From Mytilisepta virgata (lineage: Eukaryota > Mollusca > Bivalvia > Mytilida > Mytilidae), in contig JAPWFG010000018.1 of NCBI GenBank assembly GCA_028015205.1, positions 2,170,001 to 2,234,000 of the forward strand: a stretch of 64,000 bases of DNA, written 5' to 3'. Below, piece by piece: positions 10,101 to 22,100 of this stretch (position 1 is its first letter; each line of letters opens with the position of its first letter). The notes under the pieces are model-generated. The model saw only the letters and a list, made by a program, of their open reading frames with translations, did no database searches and was not told where the DNA came from. Made by a program: the position numbers and the translations under genes.

Positions 10101-13100
10101 AAAATACATATGCATTTAAAGACTAAAGATATCACATATCAAAGCTTTTTATACGACCGCAAAATTTTTGCGGTCGTATATTGGTATGACGTCGGCGTCG
10201 TCGTCTGCGTCGTCGTCCGTCGTCAGCGTCGTCGGCCGAAGACATTTGGTTTTCGCACTATAACTTTAGTATAAGTTAATAGAAATCTATGAAATTTAAA
10301 CACAAGGTTTATGACCACAAAAGGAAGGTTGGGATTGATTTTGGGAGTTTTGGTCCCAACAGTTTAAGAATTAGGGGCCAAAAAAGGGCCCAATAAACAT
10401 TTTTCTTGGTTTTCGCACAATAACTCTAGTATAAGTAAATAGAAATCTATGAAATTTTAACACAAGGTTTATGACCACAAAAGAAAGGTTGGGATTGTTT
10501 TGGGGAGTTTTGGTCCCAACAGTTTAGGAATTAGGGGCTAAAAAAGGGCCCAAATAAGCATTTTTCTTGGTTTTTGCACAATAACTTTAGTATAAGTAAA
10601 TAGAAATCTATGTCTATGAAATTTAAACACAAGGTTTATGACCACAAAAGGAAGGTTGGGATTGATTTTTGGAGTTTTGGTCCCAACTGTTTAGGAATTA
10701 GGGGCCAAAAGGGTCCAAAATAAAACTTTGTTTGATTTCATCGAAAATTGACCTATTTGGGTTCTTTGATATGCCGAATCTAACCGTGCATTTAGATTCT
10801 TAATTTTTGGTCCCATTTTCAAATTGGTCTACATTAAGGTCCAAAGGGTCCAAAATTAAACTTAGTTTGATTTTAACAAAAATTGAATTCTTTGGGTTCT
10901 TTTATATTCTGAATCTAAACATGTACTTAGTTTTTTTTATTATGGGCCCAGTTTTCAAGTTGGTCCAAATCTGGGTCCAAAATTAAACTTTGTTTGATTT
11001 CATTAAAAATTGAACTATTGGGGTTCTTTGATATGCCGAATCTAACCATGCATTTAGATTCTTAATTTTTGGTCCCGTTTTCAAATTGGTCTACATTAAG
11101 GTCCAAAGGGTCCAAAATTAAACTTTGTTTGATTTTAACAAAAATTGAATTCTTGGGGTTCTTTGATATGCTGAATCTAAACATGTACTTAGTTTTTTTA
11201 TTATGGGCCCAGTTTTCAAGTTGGTCCAAATCGGGGTCCAAAATTAAAGCTAAAAAAGGGGTAAATTTTTTTTTTTTTTTTTTTGGGGGGGGGGGGGGAG
11301 GGGCAATTCTCCACAGCATATTGTATTGCACAAGAAGCAAAAAACTGAATATAAATTCAAATCATATGACCAATTCTAAGTTCTTTGATTTCAGTTATTC
11401 TGTGTCAGAAATCTATTATGTGTCAAATATTTGAAGAAATTTTCAATTGCACAGTATTGCGCAATAGCAAGAAATTGATATGTGTGCCCTGTTATCAAAA
11501 CTTTATTATTAACAAATTCCATTGGAAATTTGCCAATTGATAAAATGTGCTGATGAAGCTTTTTTGTTTATCTCATCTAAACTGCTTTTAAATTATGTAT
11601 ATTTAAAATTTGCCATCCATGACCATGATGTCATTTTCTATTTTAATATGTTACGGTGTATTTAAATGGGCTGTTATGGTTGCAAAGTATAAAGAAATGG
11701 GGGGGGGGTGGGGGGGGGGGGGTTGAAAACAAAATTTAGGGGGTGTAAATGAGAAATTTGGGAGGGGGCAATTTTTTTCTCATTTCATATTTCATAAATT
11801 AAAAAGAAAATTTCAAATTTTTTTTAGCAAAAAAAGGGGGGGGGGGGGGTTTTACAATAAATTTTATTTTTTTTTTTTTTTTTTTTTGGGAGGGGGGGGT
11901 CAATGTGCAACTTCATAGTGTATTGCACAAAAGCTAAAAAAGGGGTAAATTATTATTTTTTTTTTTGGGGGGGGGGGGGAGGGGGTGGGTCAATTCTCCA
12001 AAGCATATTGTATTGCACAAGAAGCAAACAATTGAATATAAATTGAAATCATATGACCAATTCAAAGTTCTTTGATTTCAGTTATTCTGTGTCAGAAACC
12101 TATTATGTGTCAAATATTTCAAGAAATTTTCAATTGTACAGTATTGCGCAATAGCAAGAAATCTTCAATTGCACAGTATTGCACAATAGCAAGAAATTGA
12201 TATGTGTGCCCAATTTTAAATTGGTTATTTCTGATTTATATATAAAAACAAATAATACTGATATGGTTTGAATAGGTAAATTAAAAATTTTTAAGTTCTT
12301 AGACAACATTCATTCTGTGTCAGAAACCTATGCTGTGTCAAATATTTATTCACAATCCAAATTCAGTATTGTATCAAGCTTGAATGTTGTGTTCATAATT
12401 GCCCCAACTATTCAGGGTTCGACATCTGCGGTCGTATCTAGCTGCGCCCAGCGGAGCATTTTATTCAAAATTCTTTGGCAGTGGACTAATCGGGTTTCCA
12501 AAAAACGACGTGTTTTTTGGCACCGAACTGTTTGGGTTTATTGAGCACAGGACTTATCATGTTTTTTATTGTTTTACCAGGGTAAAAAGCAAAAATTTAG
12601 AATAGCCTTCCTAGACGTCATAATTATTTGGACTAGAATGCTACCTGCTATGAGGACGAGATACTGATAGAATCCCACACATTTGTTTGTGGATTAATAA
12701 AGTATATTATTGTGTGATTAATGTATAAAAAAAGAAGTGTTGAACAACACAGGAGGAGTAAACGGATAGACTGACTTCGAAGATATGAGTCTTCTTATTC
12801 ATTTTCGCACAAAAAGTCCGGTGCCAAAAATTTTCCAAATTAACCATCATTTAAGACCTTAATAGAGCATGAAACAGTTCCGAAAGGGAAAATGTCTACA
12901 TTTAATGAATAATCACCAAAAATTTACTTGGAAAAGAAAACAGCATGCTTACAACACGCTTCAATTGGACATTTTTTCATGAAAAATATTTGTTTCCAAG
13001 TTCAGGTACCACGTTGGTGGAAACAATTTGATATAAATCGTATCTTCCCATGAATATATGATTAGATATCCAACAAAATAAATAATTTCCCCATTCTGTG

Positions 13101-16100
13101 ACATTAAGCTGATTTAGAAATGTCTATGCTGCTTTAATACAAGTTGAAAGAAATAACTACATGTACTTACGCCAAATGTTGTCATCTAAAAACGTGATAA
13201 GTCCGTTGCTGAACCCGATAAGTGCGGAAATGCCGAAAAAACCTGATAAGTCCGTTACCATTCTACACCGTGTATATGTGTTTTTTGTTTAAAATTGTGC
13301 CCAACGACACTGACTGCCAAATTAAATGGGGAATTAAATCTAGAGGTAAACAATTTAATACGGGTTCATTGGCACCTATACAATGTAGTTTCAAAGACAT
13401 TATTTTGCATATTATATTATAACATTATGAAAGTTCATTAAATTTTGAAATACATCTGTTTTGAATTGATTATAATGGTTAGAATGTTCATATACAATGT
13501 ATTGATCACATACATGTGTAGAATTCTGTGTAACATCTGCTGATCATCAGTCAGTCAAACTATTACCTTTTTTTCAATTAGAATACAATCTGTACATCAT
13601 CTACATGAAATCAATGATAATGAAGAAACGTTGTACATTTATTTAACATGATGATAAGAAAAATTCATTTGGTTTAACTACAGATACAACCAGTAATTTC
13701 AGCATAAATTTTGATACATTGTATGAGGAGGTTGGAAAATAATAAACAGAGAAAACTTTCGACCGGGGATCTGGGATGAAAAGAAAGGAATAATACCACA
13801 GGCCTTTGTTTCAGTAAGATATATTTACATAGAAGACTAATAATAAGGGTAAATATATCTTACTGAAAGAAGTACAATGGTTTTGAGAGCTTTTCCCCGT
13901 CTTTTATTAGCTCACCTGGCCTACATTGTAAAAGGCCATGTGAGCTATTGCCATCACTTTGCGTCCTTTGTCCGTGGTCGTCCATCCATCTGTTAACTTT
14001 TCACATTTCAATCTTCTTCTCCAAAACCCCATTGCCAATTGAAACCAAACTTGGTGGGGATGTTCATTGGATTGTCATCTACAAAGTTTATGTTTTTGTT
14101 CTGATCCAAAATTCAATGTGGCTGCCAGGGCCATTTATGCACTCTGATTGGCTGAAATTTCAAAAATCTTTTTCTCTGAAACTACAAAAGCAATTGAATT
14201 GTTATATTGCAGTAACGATCATTACATGGTCCTCTACAAAGTTTATGTCTTTTATGCCGATCTGAAATTCAAGATTACTGCCACCATGGGATACATTTAA
14301 CATACAAATGTAGGATCCTATGGGAAATAAATACAAACATCTTTTTGTCAGAAACAGTTTGACAGATAGAAGTAATACCTGAATGATCAGATAATGGTCC
14401 CTAATAAAATCAATGTTTTTGGTGCAGATTCGAAATTTAAAGACATGGCTGACCGGGCCATTTATTCACTCTGATTGGCTGAAATTTAAAAAATCTTCTT
14501 TTCTGAAACTAAAAGCAATTGATCTGTTATATTGCAGGAATGATCCTCACATGGTCCTCTACAAATTTATGTTTTTTGTGCCGATATGAAATCGAAGACG
14601 GCCGCCACCACAGGATACATTTAACAAAGGATCCTATGGGAAATCCATACAAACATCTTTTGTCAGAAACCGTTTGGCAGATGGAAGTAGTATTATGCCC
14701 AAATGTTCAGACAATGGTTTCTAAAAAAATTGAAAAACATGGATGCCTTTTCCATTTATGCACTCTGATTGGCTGAAATTTAAAAAATCTTCTTCTCCGA
14801 AACTACAAAAGCAATTGAATTGTTAAATTGCAGGAATGATCCTTACATGGTCCTCTACAAATTATATGATGGCCGCCAAGACAGGACTCAATTAACATAC
14901 GATCATATGGGAAATACATACATACATGTACATCTTTTCAGAAACTGTTTTGGGAATGATCCTTACATGGTCCTCTACCAACTTCATGTTTTTCATCCCA
15001 GTATGAAATCCAAGATGTCTGAAACTACAGAGCCAGTTGGAACCAAACTTGGCAGAAATGGTCTTTAAGTGGTACTCTGTCAGAATTATGTCTGATGACC
15101 CAGAATGTCAACCAAAATGGCCGCCACAGCCGAACTTAGTTCAACATGTTAAACAAAGAACCCTTTGGGAAAAGCCATTAAAAAATATTCTGATCTGAGA
15201 CCAATAAGTTTTGCATTTAGGTTCATTTCTTTGGAAATAAGCATAGTATATCAATGAAAATTCATCAGTGGATATGCCTGGGGTAGTACTGAGCAGTTCT
15301 ACAATAATTGGGTCATTATGACCTACATTTAATACTTGAGCGACTGGTTAAGTTTTGCATTTAGGTTCGATTCATTTCTTTGAAACTAAGGATAGTGTAT
15401 CAATGAAACTTCGTCAGTGGATTTGCCTTGGATAGTACTGAGCAGTCGTAAAATAATTGGGTCATTATGACTTACATTTTATGCTTGAGTGACTCTGGCT
15501 ATGTTTTGCATTTAGGTTCATTTCTTTGGAACTAAGCATAGTGTATAAAAATGTATAAACGAAACTTCATCAGTGGATGTGCCTTGGATAGTACATGTGC
15601 ACTGAGCATTCATACATGATGACCTATATTTTAACGGAGAATCCGTGCCTTACAGACACAATTTCTAGTTCGTTGCTATGAATTATATGGTGAGATCATT
15701 TTGGCACTTACATTGAATTGTTAAGACTTTTGGGGGTAACAAGTGTTGGGCATAGAAGTACAAATATATGAACTATAGAGGGCTCCATAGTTTGATTGTA
15801 AAACTGCAACCAGTCACAGATTGGGATAATACTCTCTCAAGCTCCTACCCTATTGACAATGATTGACTGGCAACTTTTCTCAAGTGCATTGTGGAAGGAG
15901 ATTTTTCTTCAAAATAAAGTAAAAGAATATTTAACAATGTTGAGTAACTTTCTGTAAAACATGCATCAAGTTAATTCTGCTATTTATACTTCTTCTTTCA
16001 AAATTTTTGATGGGAATTGAAATTTTCATCTAAAGTCAAGCTGAAATGTATTGTACAAAAGTTCTGTGTTAATGATGTATTCCTACATTGTTCAATTAAT

Positions 16101-19100
16101 GAAATTTACACTTTGGAATTTCAAGATTCCACTAATGATTTTTTCTTTTCTTGATTTCAGTCCTACTAATGTGCCACTAAAAACTCCTGTAGAGATAGCT
16201 AAATACCTAACAAGAGATGGAACTTGCAAATGTGGACTGGAATGTCCCATTTACATCAACAAAGTGTTCAATTTTGATGTTGGGATTTTATCAAAAATGT
16301 GGACACTTGATGTAGACTGTCCCGAAGATCTGACAAAATTATGTAACCATAAAAGAAAAATGATTGCCATGGCAACATTTCACACAAGTTATTCTTTATC
16401 ATCATCCACGATGACGGACACCGTATCTGTAAATTCACTAACGGGAGGAATACCGAGTACATCGACAGCAACAAAGACCAAAGCAGGTTTAGTGTATTTT
16501 AATACTGGCAGAGAAACTTAAATATGCACCTTGTATATCCAATAACTTGACAGGGACTACCACCAAAAAAAATTTAAGTGTGGGGGGAAATTCGAATTTA
16601 CTAATTTTGCCTTTTTGTTAACTGAGATGAAGTTCGAAGAAAGAAAAAAATCCAATTTATTAAAGTTTATTGTTGCCAATTAAAACACTCATCAAGAAGC
16701 AGTACAACATAAGTATTCAACAGTCTGAGGCTTTCATATTCATCAATCAAGTGTAAATGTTTTTCAGCTGACCTGGCCTTAAAGGCCATGTGAGCTATTG
16801 TCATCACTTGGCGTCCGTCGTCTGTAGTTCTCCGGCGTACACTTTCCTGTAATTATCTTCTCCTCTGAAACCACTGGGCCAATTGGTATCAAACTTTGGT
16901 GGACTGGTCTTTGGGTAGCCCATTTCAAATTGTGTCCGGCATCCCCGACTTCTGATGGACAGGGCTGCTGTGACTAAAACATGGCCAATTGGAACCAGAC
17001 TTGGCAGCAATGGTCCTGAGGAGGTCCTCTTTCAGAATTGTGTCCAATGACTCAGACTGTCAACCAAGATGGCGGTCACAGCTGCACTTTGTTTAAAATA
17101 GGACTCTATGGGAAAATTCATTTAAAAATCTAATTGTCTGAAACCACTGAGCCTATTAGAACTTAACTTGGCAGCAATGGTCCTTACATGGTCCTCTTTC
17201 AGAAGTTTGTCTGATGACCTGGACTGTCAACCAAGATGGCTGCCACAGCTGAATTTAATTTATCATTGGACCCAATGGGAAAATTCATTTAAAATTGGGG
17301 CAATTGGAACCAGAATCTGCAGCAATGGTTCAAAAATGGTCCTCTATCAGAATTTTGTCTGATGACCTGGACTTCAACAATGATGACTGTCACAGTACAA
17401 CTTAGTTTAACAATGGACCCAATGGAAAAATTAGCCAAATTGATTGTTACACTTGATTGCTTTACTATACTCTCAAGTCATAGTGGGGTTGAATTCTTTG
17501 CTGCATATTGAGAACAAAATGGCAATGATACAATTTTATTTAATGACATAATGGTCTTAATTTGAGTTAAAGGTGACTTGTCATAAATTGATCCCCAACA
17601 TCGCAATCTTTCCATTATTTACGTGATCTTAACATCAGAGAGGACAAATATACCTAAGGAGCAAACCAAAAACTGCAATTCATTAGATAGACAAACCAGG
17701 GAAGACAAAGGAACAACCACAAGCACAACAAATAAACACTGAAAACTAAAAAAAATGAACAACACAAACTCCTATAAAAACCAGGAGTGAACTCAGGTGC
17801 TTCGGAAGGGCAAGCAGCTCATGCTTCGTATACATCACCTGTAACTTTAGTACTATCCCATTTGGATCTCTTTCACTTTTGTAAAGTACTCCTTATTGAT
17901 TCTGGTGCAAAGTTATTTTTCTACAGAAGATAAAGCGGGTAATTGATTTAGATGCTGATTTGCTTTTGGATGTCTCTGATTATATTGATTTTGTTCAGTT
18001 ACACTTCCGATATAATGGAATGTAAGAGCTTATGAACATAAATGATCTACTTTCTGCTACTGAAAAAAAAAATTCACTGTTGTCAACATGGTCAAAATTG
18101 AATATGTTGAAGTGTGGAGCTGAAATTTTAAGGGTGCCACACTTAATTAGGTCATACGGATCCCTGACTTGAAGACAGTCTGTTGAGTGGGATTGATTGA
18201 TTTATGATGTCTTCATTGTTGACATTTCCTGTTTGTCGTTTACATGAAGTATGATATTTATTGTTTGCGTGATTGATTCTACTTAAAAAAAAAAGTATTT
18301 CAGCTTACACTATTCTATTTAATATTTTTCAGAATTAAAAAAGAAAACCAACAGAAGTAAACAAGTAAAATCAGGCCCATATGACGGCTTACTAGTATCT
18401 CAGTTGATAGCACAGAGAAACAGGAATAGACAGTTAGAAACGGGTCATCAAAATTTACCAGATTCTCAAAATTCAAATCATAAATTGTTAGAAAATAGAT
18501 CGCCTTCTGTAACCTCTGAAGAAAGTAATCAAGACACATCACATAGCATTCCGAAAACTAAGCAGACTGTTGATATTGTACATAAAGCACCTTCTATCGA
18601 AAGCTCGCCAGCTGGAAATAATCAAACACAAGATAATTCTTCAAGAAAATCAAACGAGACACAATCGGAACACATTCAAGGAAGTAATCAATTTAGTGCT
18701 ATAGGTCAAACTAAAATTCCTGACAATATTCCAGAAAGTACATCATTGTCTGTGAAAACTTTTCCAGAAACAGTTCATAATATTACAGTGGAGGGAGACA
18801 TTCAGACAACTGTCAATTCAACCAAATTAGATCAACCGACCAAAAATACGCAACCTATGTGTATAGATACAGTTGATAAAATTTCAGATGGGAAAGAGAA
18901 GCAGTCTGAAAAAAATGAAATATCATCAAGCAATGAAGTGGTTACTGCTCTTTCTCTTAATACTGAGGTTAAAAAAAATGATGCGAAGGATTCTGATTTG
19001 AGAAAAAGAGTAACTGAGAATGTAGGTGCAGAAAGGTCAGAGGAAAACATGGAAGTAGATCATGTAGATTCATCAGCAAAAAACTATGGAAGTGACACAA

Positions 19101-22100
19101 ACACAAGTAGCCAATCAAATGCTAGTGCACATGATGCAAAATTATTGGATAAATCCACATCATCAGTTTATCATACAGAAACAACATTAAGCAGTGACCA
19201 AGGTACATTTACAAGTAAATTTAATGAGAAAAATAAACAGCTATCATCTGCTAGTAGTGGTGACTTAGAAAAAACTGAATTGGAACGGCCTCAAGATATT
19301 AGCCAAGGTTCGTCTTTATATCAATTGGAATCAACTGATGCTTCTTTTAGTATGGAAAGTGAAAGTTTGTCAGATCAGCATCATCCCATTGCTGTGACTG
19401 TAGGAAATATGTTGGTAAATCATGCTTCTTCAGCTGATGGCTCTACAGAAAGTCAGCTAGTTCCTGCAGCTGTTAGAAGTTCACCTGCTAATCCATCATT
19501 TAATGTGACCAGTGCAATATCAGAAACAAAAACTACTTCTCTTGAAAATCAACCTATCACTTCATCTGTGGTAAATTCCAACATTAATCCATCGATGAAG
19601 GTCACCAGTGCAGTTTCAACAATGCAAAGTAATACAGTAGTTACTAGTTCTCTGTCTTCTGTAACACACACGTGTGTTGGAAAAAGTAACATAATAAAGT
19701 CAGTGGCATCAACATCAGAAGTATCATCTGAAAGTACAACAGAAAGTAATTCCACATCAAAAGCAGTAGGCATCCCAAAAGTGAGCAGTTCGGTCACTTC
19801 TGAGGTAAAGAATCGTGATACACCAACCACTTTAACATCAGTAATGGTTCAAAGCAGTGCAAAAACAGAGGCAAAAAAGGATAATCATGATCTGAAAATC
19901 TCTGTCGCTAGTACAGTCGTTACATCAATATTGTCAAGTATAAATGCAGCAAAAAGTCAAGAAACTGCAGAGAAAAAACAAACCTCTCCCAGGTCTGATC
20001 ACAAATCGCCACCAAAAGCACAAAAAAGTAATAGCGGTGTACATTCCACACAAAAGTCACCAAAACCGCCAGCATCGTATGATTCATTTCCAGTTTATCA
20101 GTTGCCTCCGGTGAGGTATCCTTTAGGTCATATGCCGCCAGTTTCCAGCTCACATATGAATCCATTTGGTATAAATCCATTTATGGCAGGCCACCAGTTT
20201 ATGGGGCCTGGAATGTTTAATTTTCCTGCATATCCTGTTATGAATGAACCATGGCTGGAAAAAAGTAAATCTAATACAAAAAGATCTCCAAAGCCTAATA
20301 AGAAGGAAAAAGAGAAAAAGAAAAATGTTTTTGATAGCGATACACCTCCGCCAAATGTTGACGTCAGCCAGCTGCAAGACCATGGAAAAGGTCCTATTCC
20401 AAAAGTTTCCTCGTCTGTTTCATTCTTAGATGATCCTTCAGGATTTTTGGCAGAACAAACGGGTCTGATATGTAGTTCACTGACGTCAAACTTAACTAGT
20501 CCTACAAAAAAAGTTGAGAAAAAGAACTTAGAAAAGAGAGACGAAAAAAATGATACTGTGGATGGGGATGTTAAATCGTCAGCAGTTTCATCTAAATCAT
20601 TTAAAACAAAAATGGCAGGTGGTTTATGTGACACCTCGACATTTCCTTTCAGCAGTGCAGCACATGGCATGGTTGTCACAAGCAGTGCAAATTTGTCTAA
20701 GGTTAGTTCAGCATTTAGTAATAAACATTGGACATTGCCAATCCCTTCGTCAGAATCTCATTCCATTCTAGGATGTTCAGAATCAGAAATGTTCACAGAG
20801 GATCGATGTGAATCACTGTCACCCGATTCTGGAAATGAATGTCCGTCAGCAAATGAAATGATCACACCAAGTTCCGTGGTGCATCATACTGCCACAAAAG
20901 TTTTAAAAGTAGAATCTCAGATAGATAAGAATAAAGAAAAAGAGAAAAAAATCAATGACATTTTGGCAAATGCTAAGAAGAGATTTCCTACACTCAGTCC
21001 AGCGAAGAAAAAAGTGTCCTCTAAATCATTTTCAAATTCGTCTCAGTCACATAACCAGACAGTCTCTAAAACATTTCCAAACCGTAGTGCAATACAACAG
21101 GTGCTTTGTAATGCCAGTTCTCACGAGTTTCCTGCAAGCACTCTACTTTCAGCTGCTGCAAGAGCTCAAATGGCACAACATAATTTAAACTTTGGACTTA
21201 ACCCTTCCAACACTGAAACACAAATTCCATATTCTAATCAGCCAAAAACAACATTAGTATCTTCAGACGGTAGTTCTTTTCTTGTTTCACAACCTAGCAT
21301 AACAAGTTCTAGTTTGATAAAGTCAAAAGTAACTGAAAATGCTCCAAATACAAAAAGCGACATTGTGTCTGGCCATGAATCAGTTGTAAAGCTACTTCGT
21401 CAGCCTGTCAATCTAAATGTTAATAATTCTTTCAAAGGAGTCGATTCTATAAGTGACAAACCTATAACATGTGAAAAATCAAAAAGTGTTGTTGCATCTA
21501 CAGCAGTATTAAATGTAAATGTGGTTGATTCAGTTACCCGTAGTGCTAATTCTGTCAATATCAATACGCCGATTTGTAGCATGTCAAATTTAACGAGTAG
21601 TTTTCCTCATATATTACCTAATTTATCAGGAATACCACAAAACCTTGGACAACCAATGACCAACATGATTGGTAGCAATATGGCTATGAACTTACTTCCT
21701 AACCCTCAAGTCATAATTCCTGATCAGAACGGAATGACAATGTCACAAAATAATTTGCAATGCATTCCAGTACACAGTGATCAGACTCAAGCTTGTGTGA
21801 ATGTAGCAAACCTCAATCCCAGCATTCAATGTGTTGCGTCTGGAATAAACTTGAACGAAGGTTCAGCAAATAAAAATGCATTGAAAACTGCCAATCCTGC
21901 AGCTGATTTGCAAAACATTACTAAATTGCCACTGAATTTGGAACAATTTCTTCCGCAACAAAATACACAATCAGCAAATGGACAGATGGTTGTGATGCCA
22001 AATTTGCATATGCCACTTATGCAGTTTCTTGGGTCAGGTTCTCTGCCTGTAAATCAGATGGGAAATTTGTCTGTGGATAAAACTGGAATTCCACAGCTAT

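Noticed and set aside
10185..10235. (GTC)n stretch as an independent microsatellite locus
   Set aside because: It occurs at the same place in each HINE-like copy, so it is part of the element.
9765..10274. 169-codon frame as a host gene
   Set aside because: It crosses into the HINE-like element, has no recognisable domain and no supporting splice structure.
11069..11434. Recurring frame [18 protein letters not shown] (also 43144, 43407, 46859, 48486) as a conserved protein family
   Set aside because: It is a translation of the non-coding core of the HINE-like repeats; it runs into T/G homopolymers of varying length and has no domain.
11953..12000. Telomere-like or centromeric satellite from the G-rich runs
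   Set aside because: The runs are homopolymers within interspersed elements, not TTAGGG arrays or long satellites.
12317..12544. Recurring frame [19 protein letters not shown] (also 44528, 48205) as a gene
   Set aside because: It is the conserved 3' domain of the same repeats. Identity among copies reflects recent duplication, and each copy runs on into unrelated flanking DNA.
20128..20679. 183-codon minus-strand frame
   Set aside because: Shadow of the large MBD5/6 exon in another frame; no domain.
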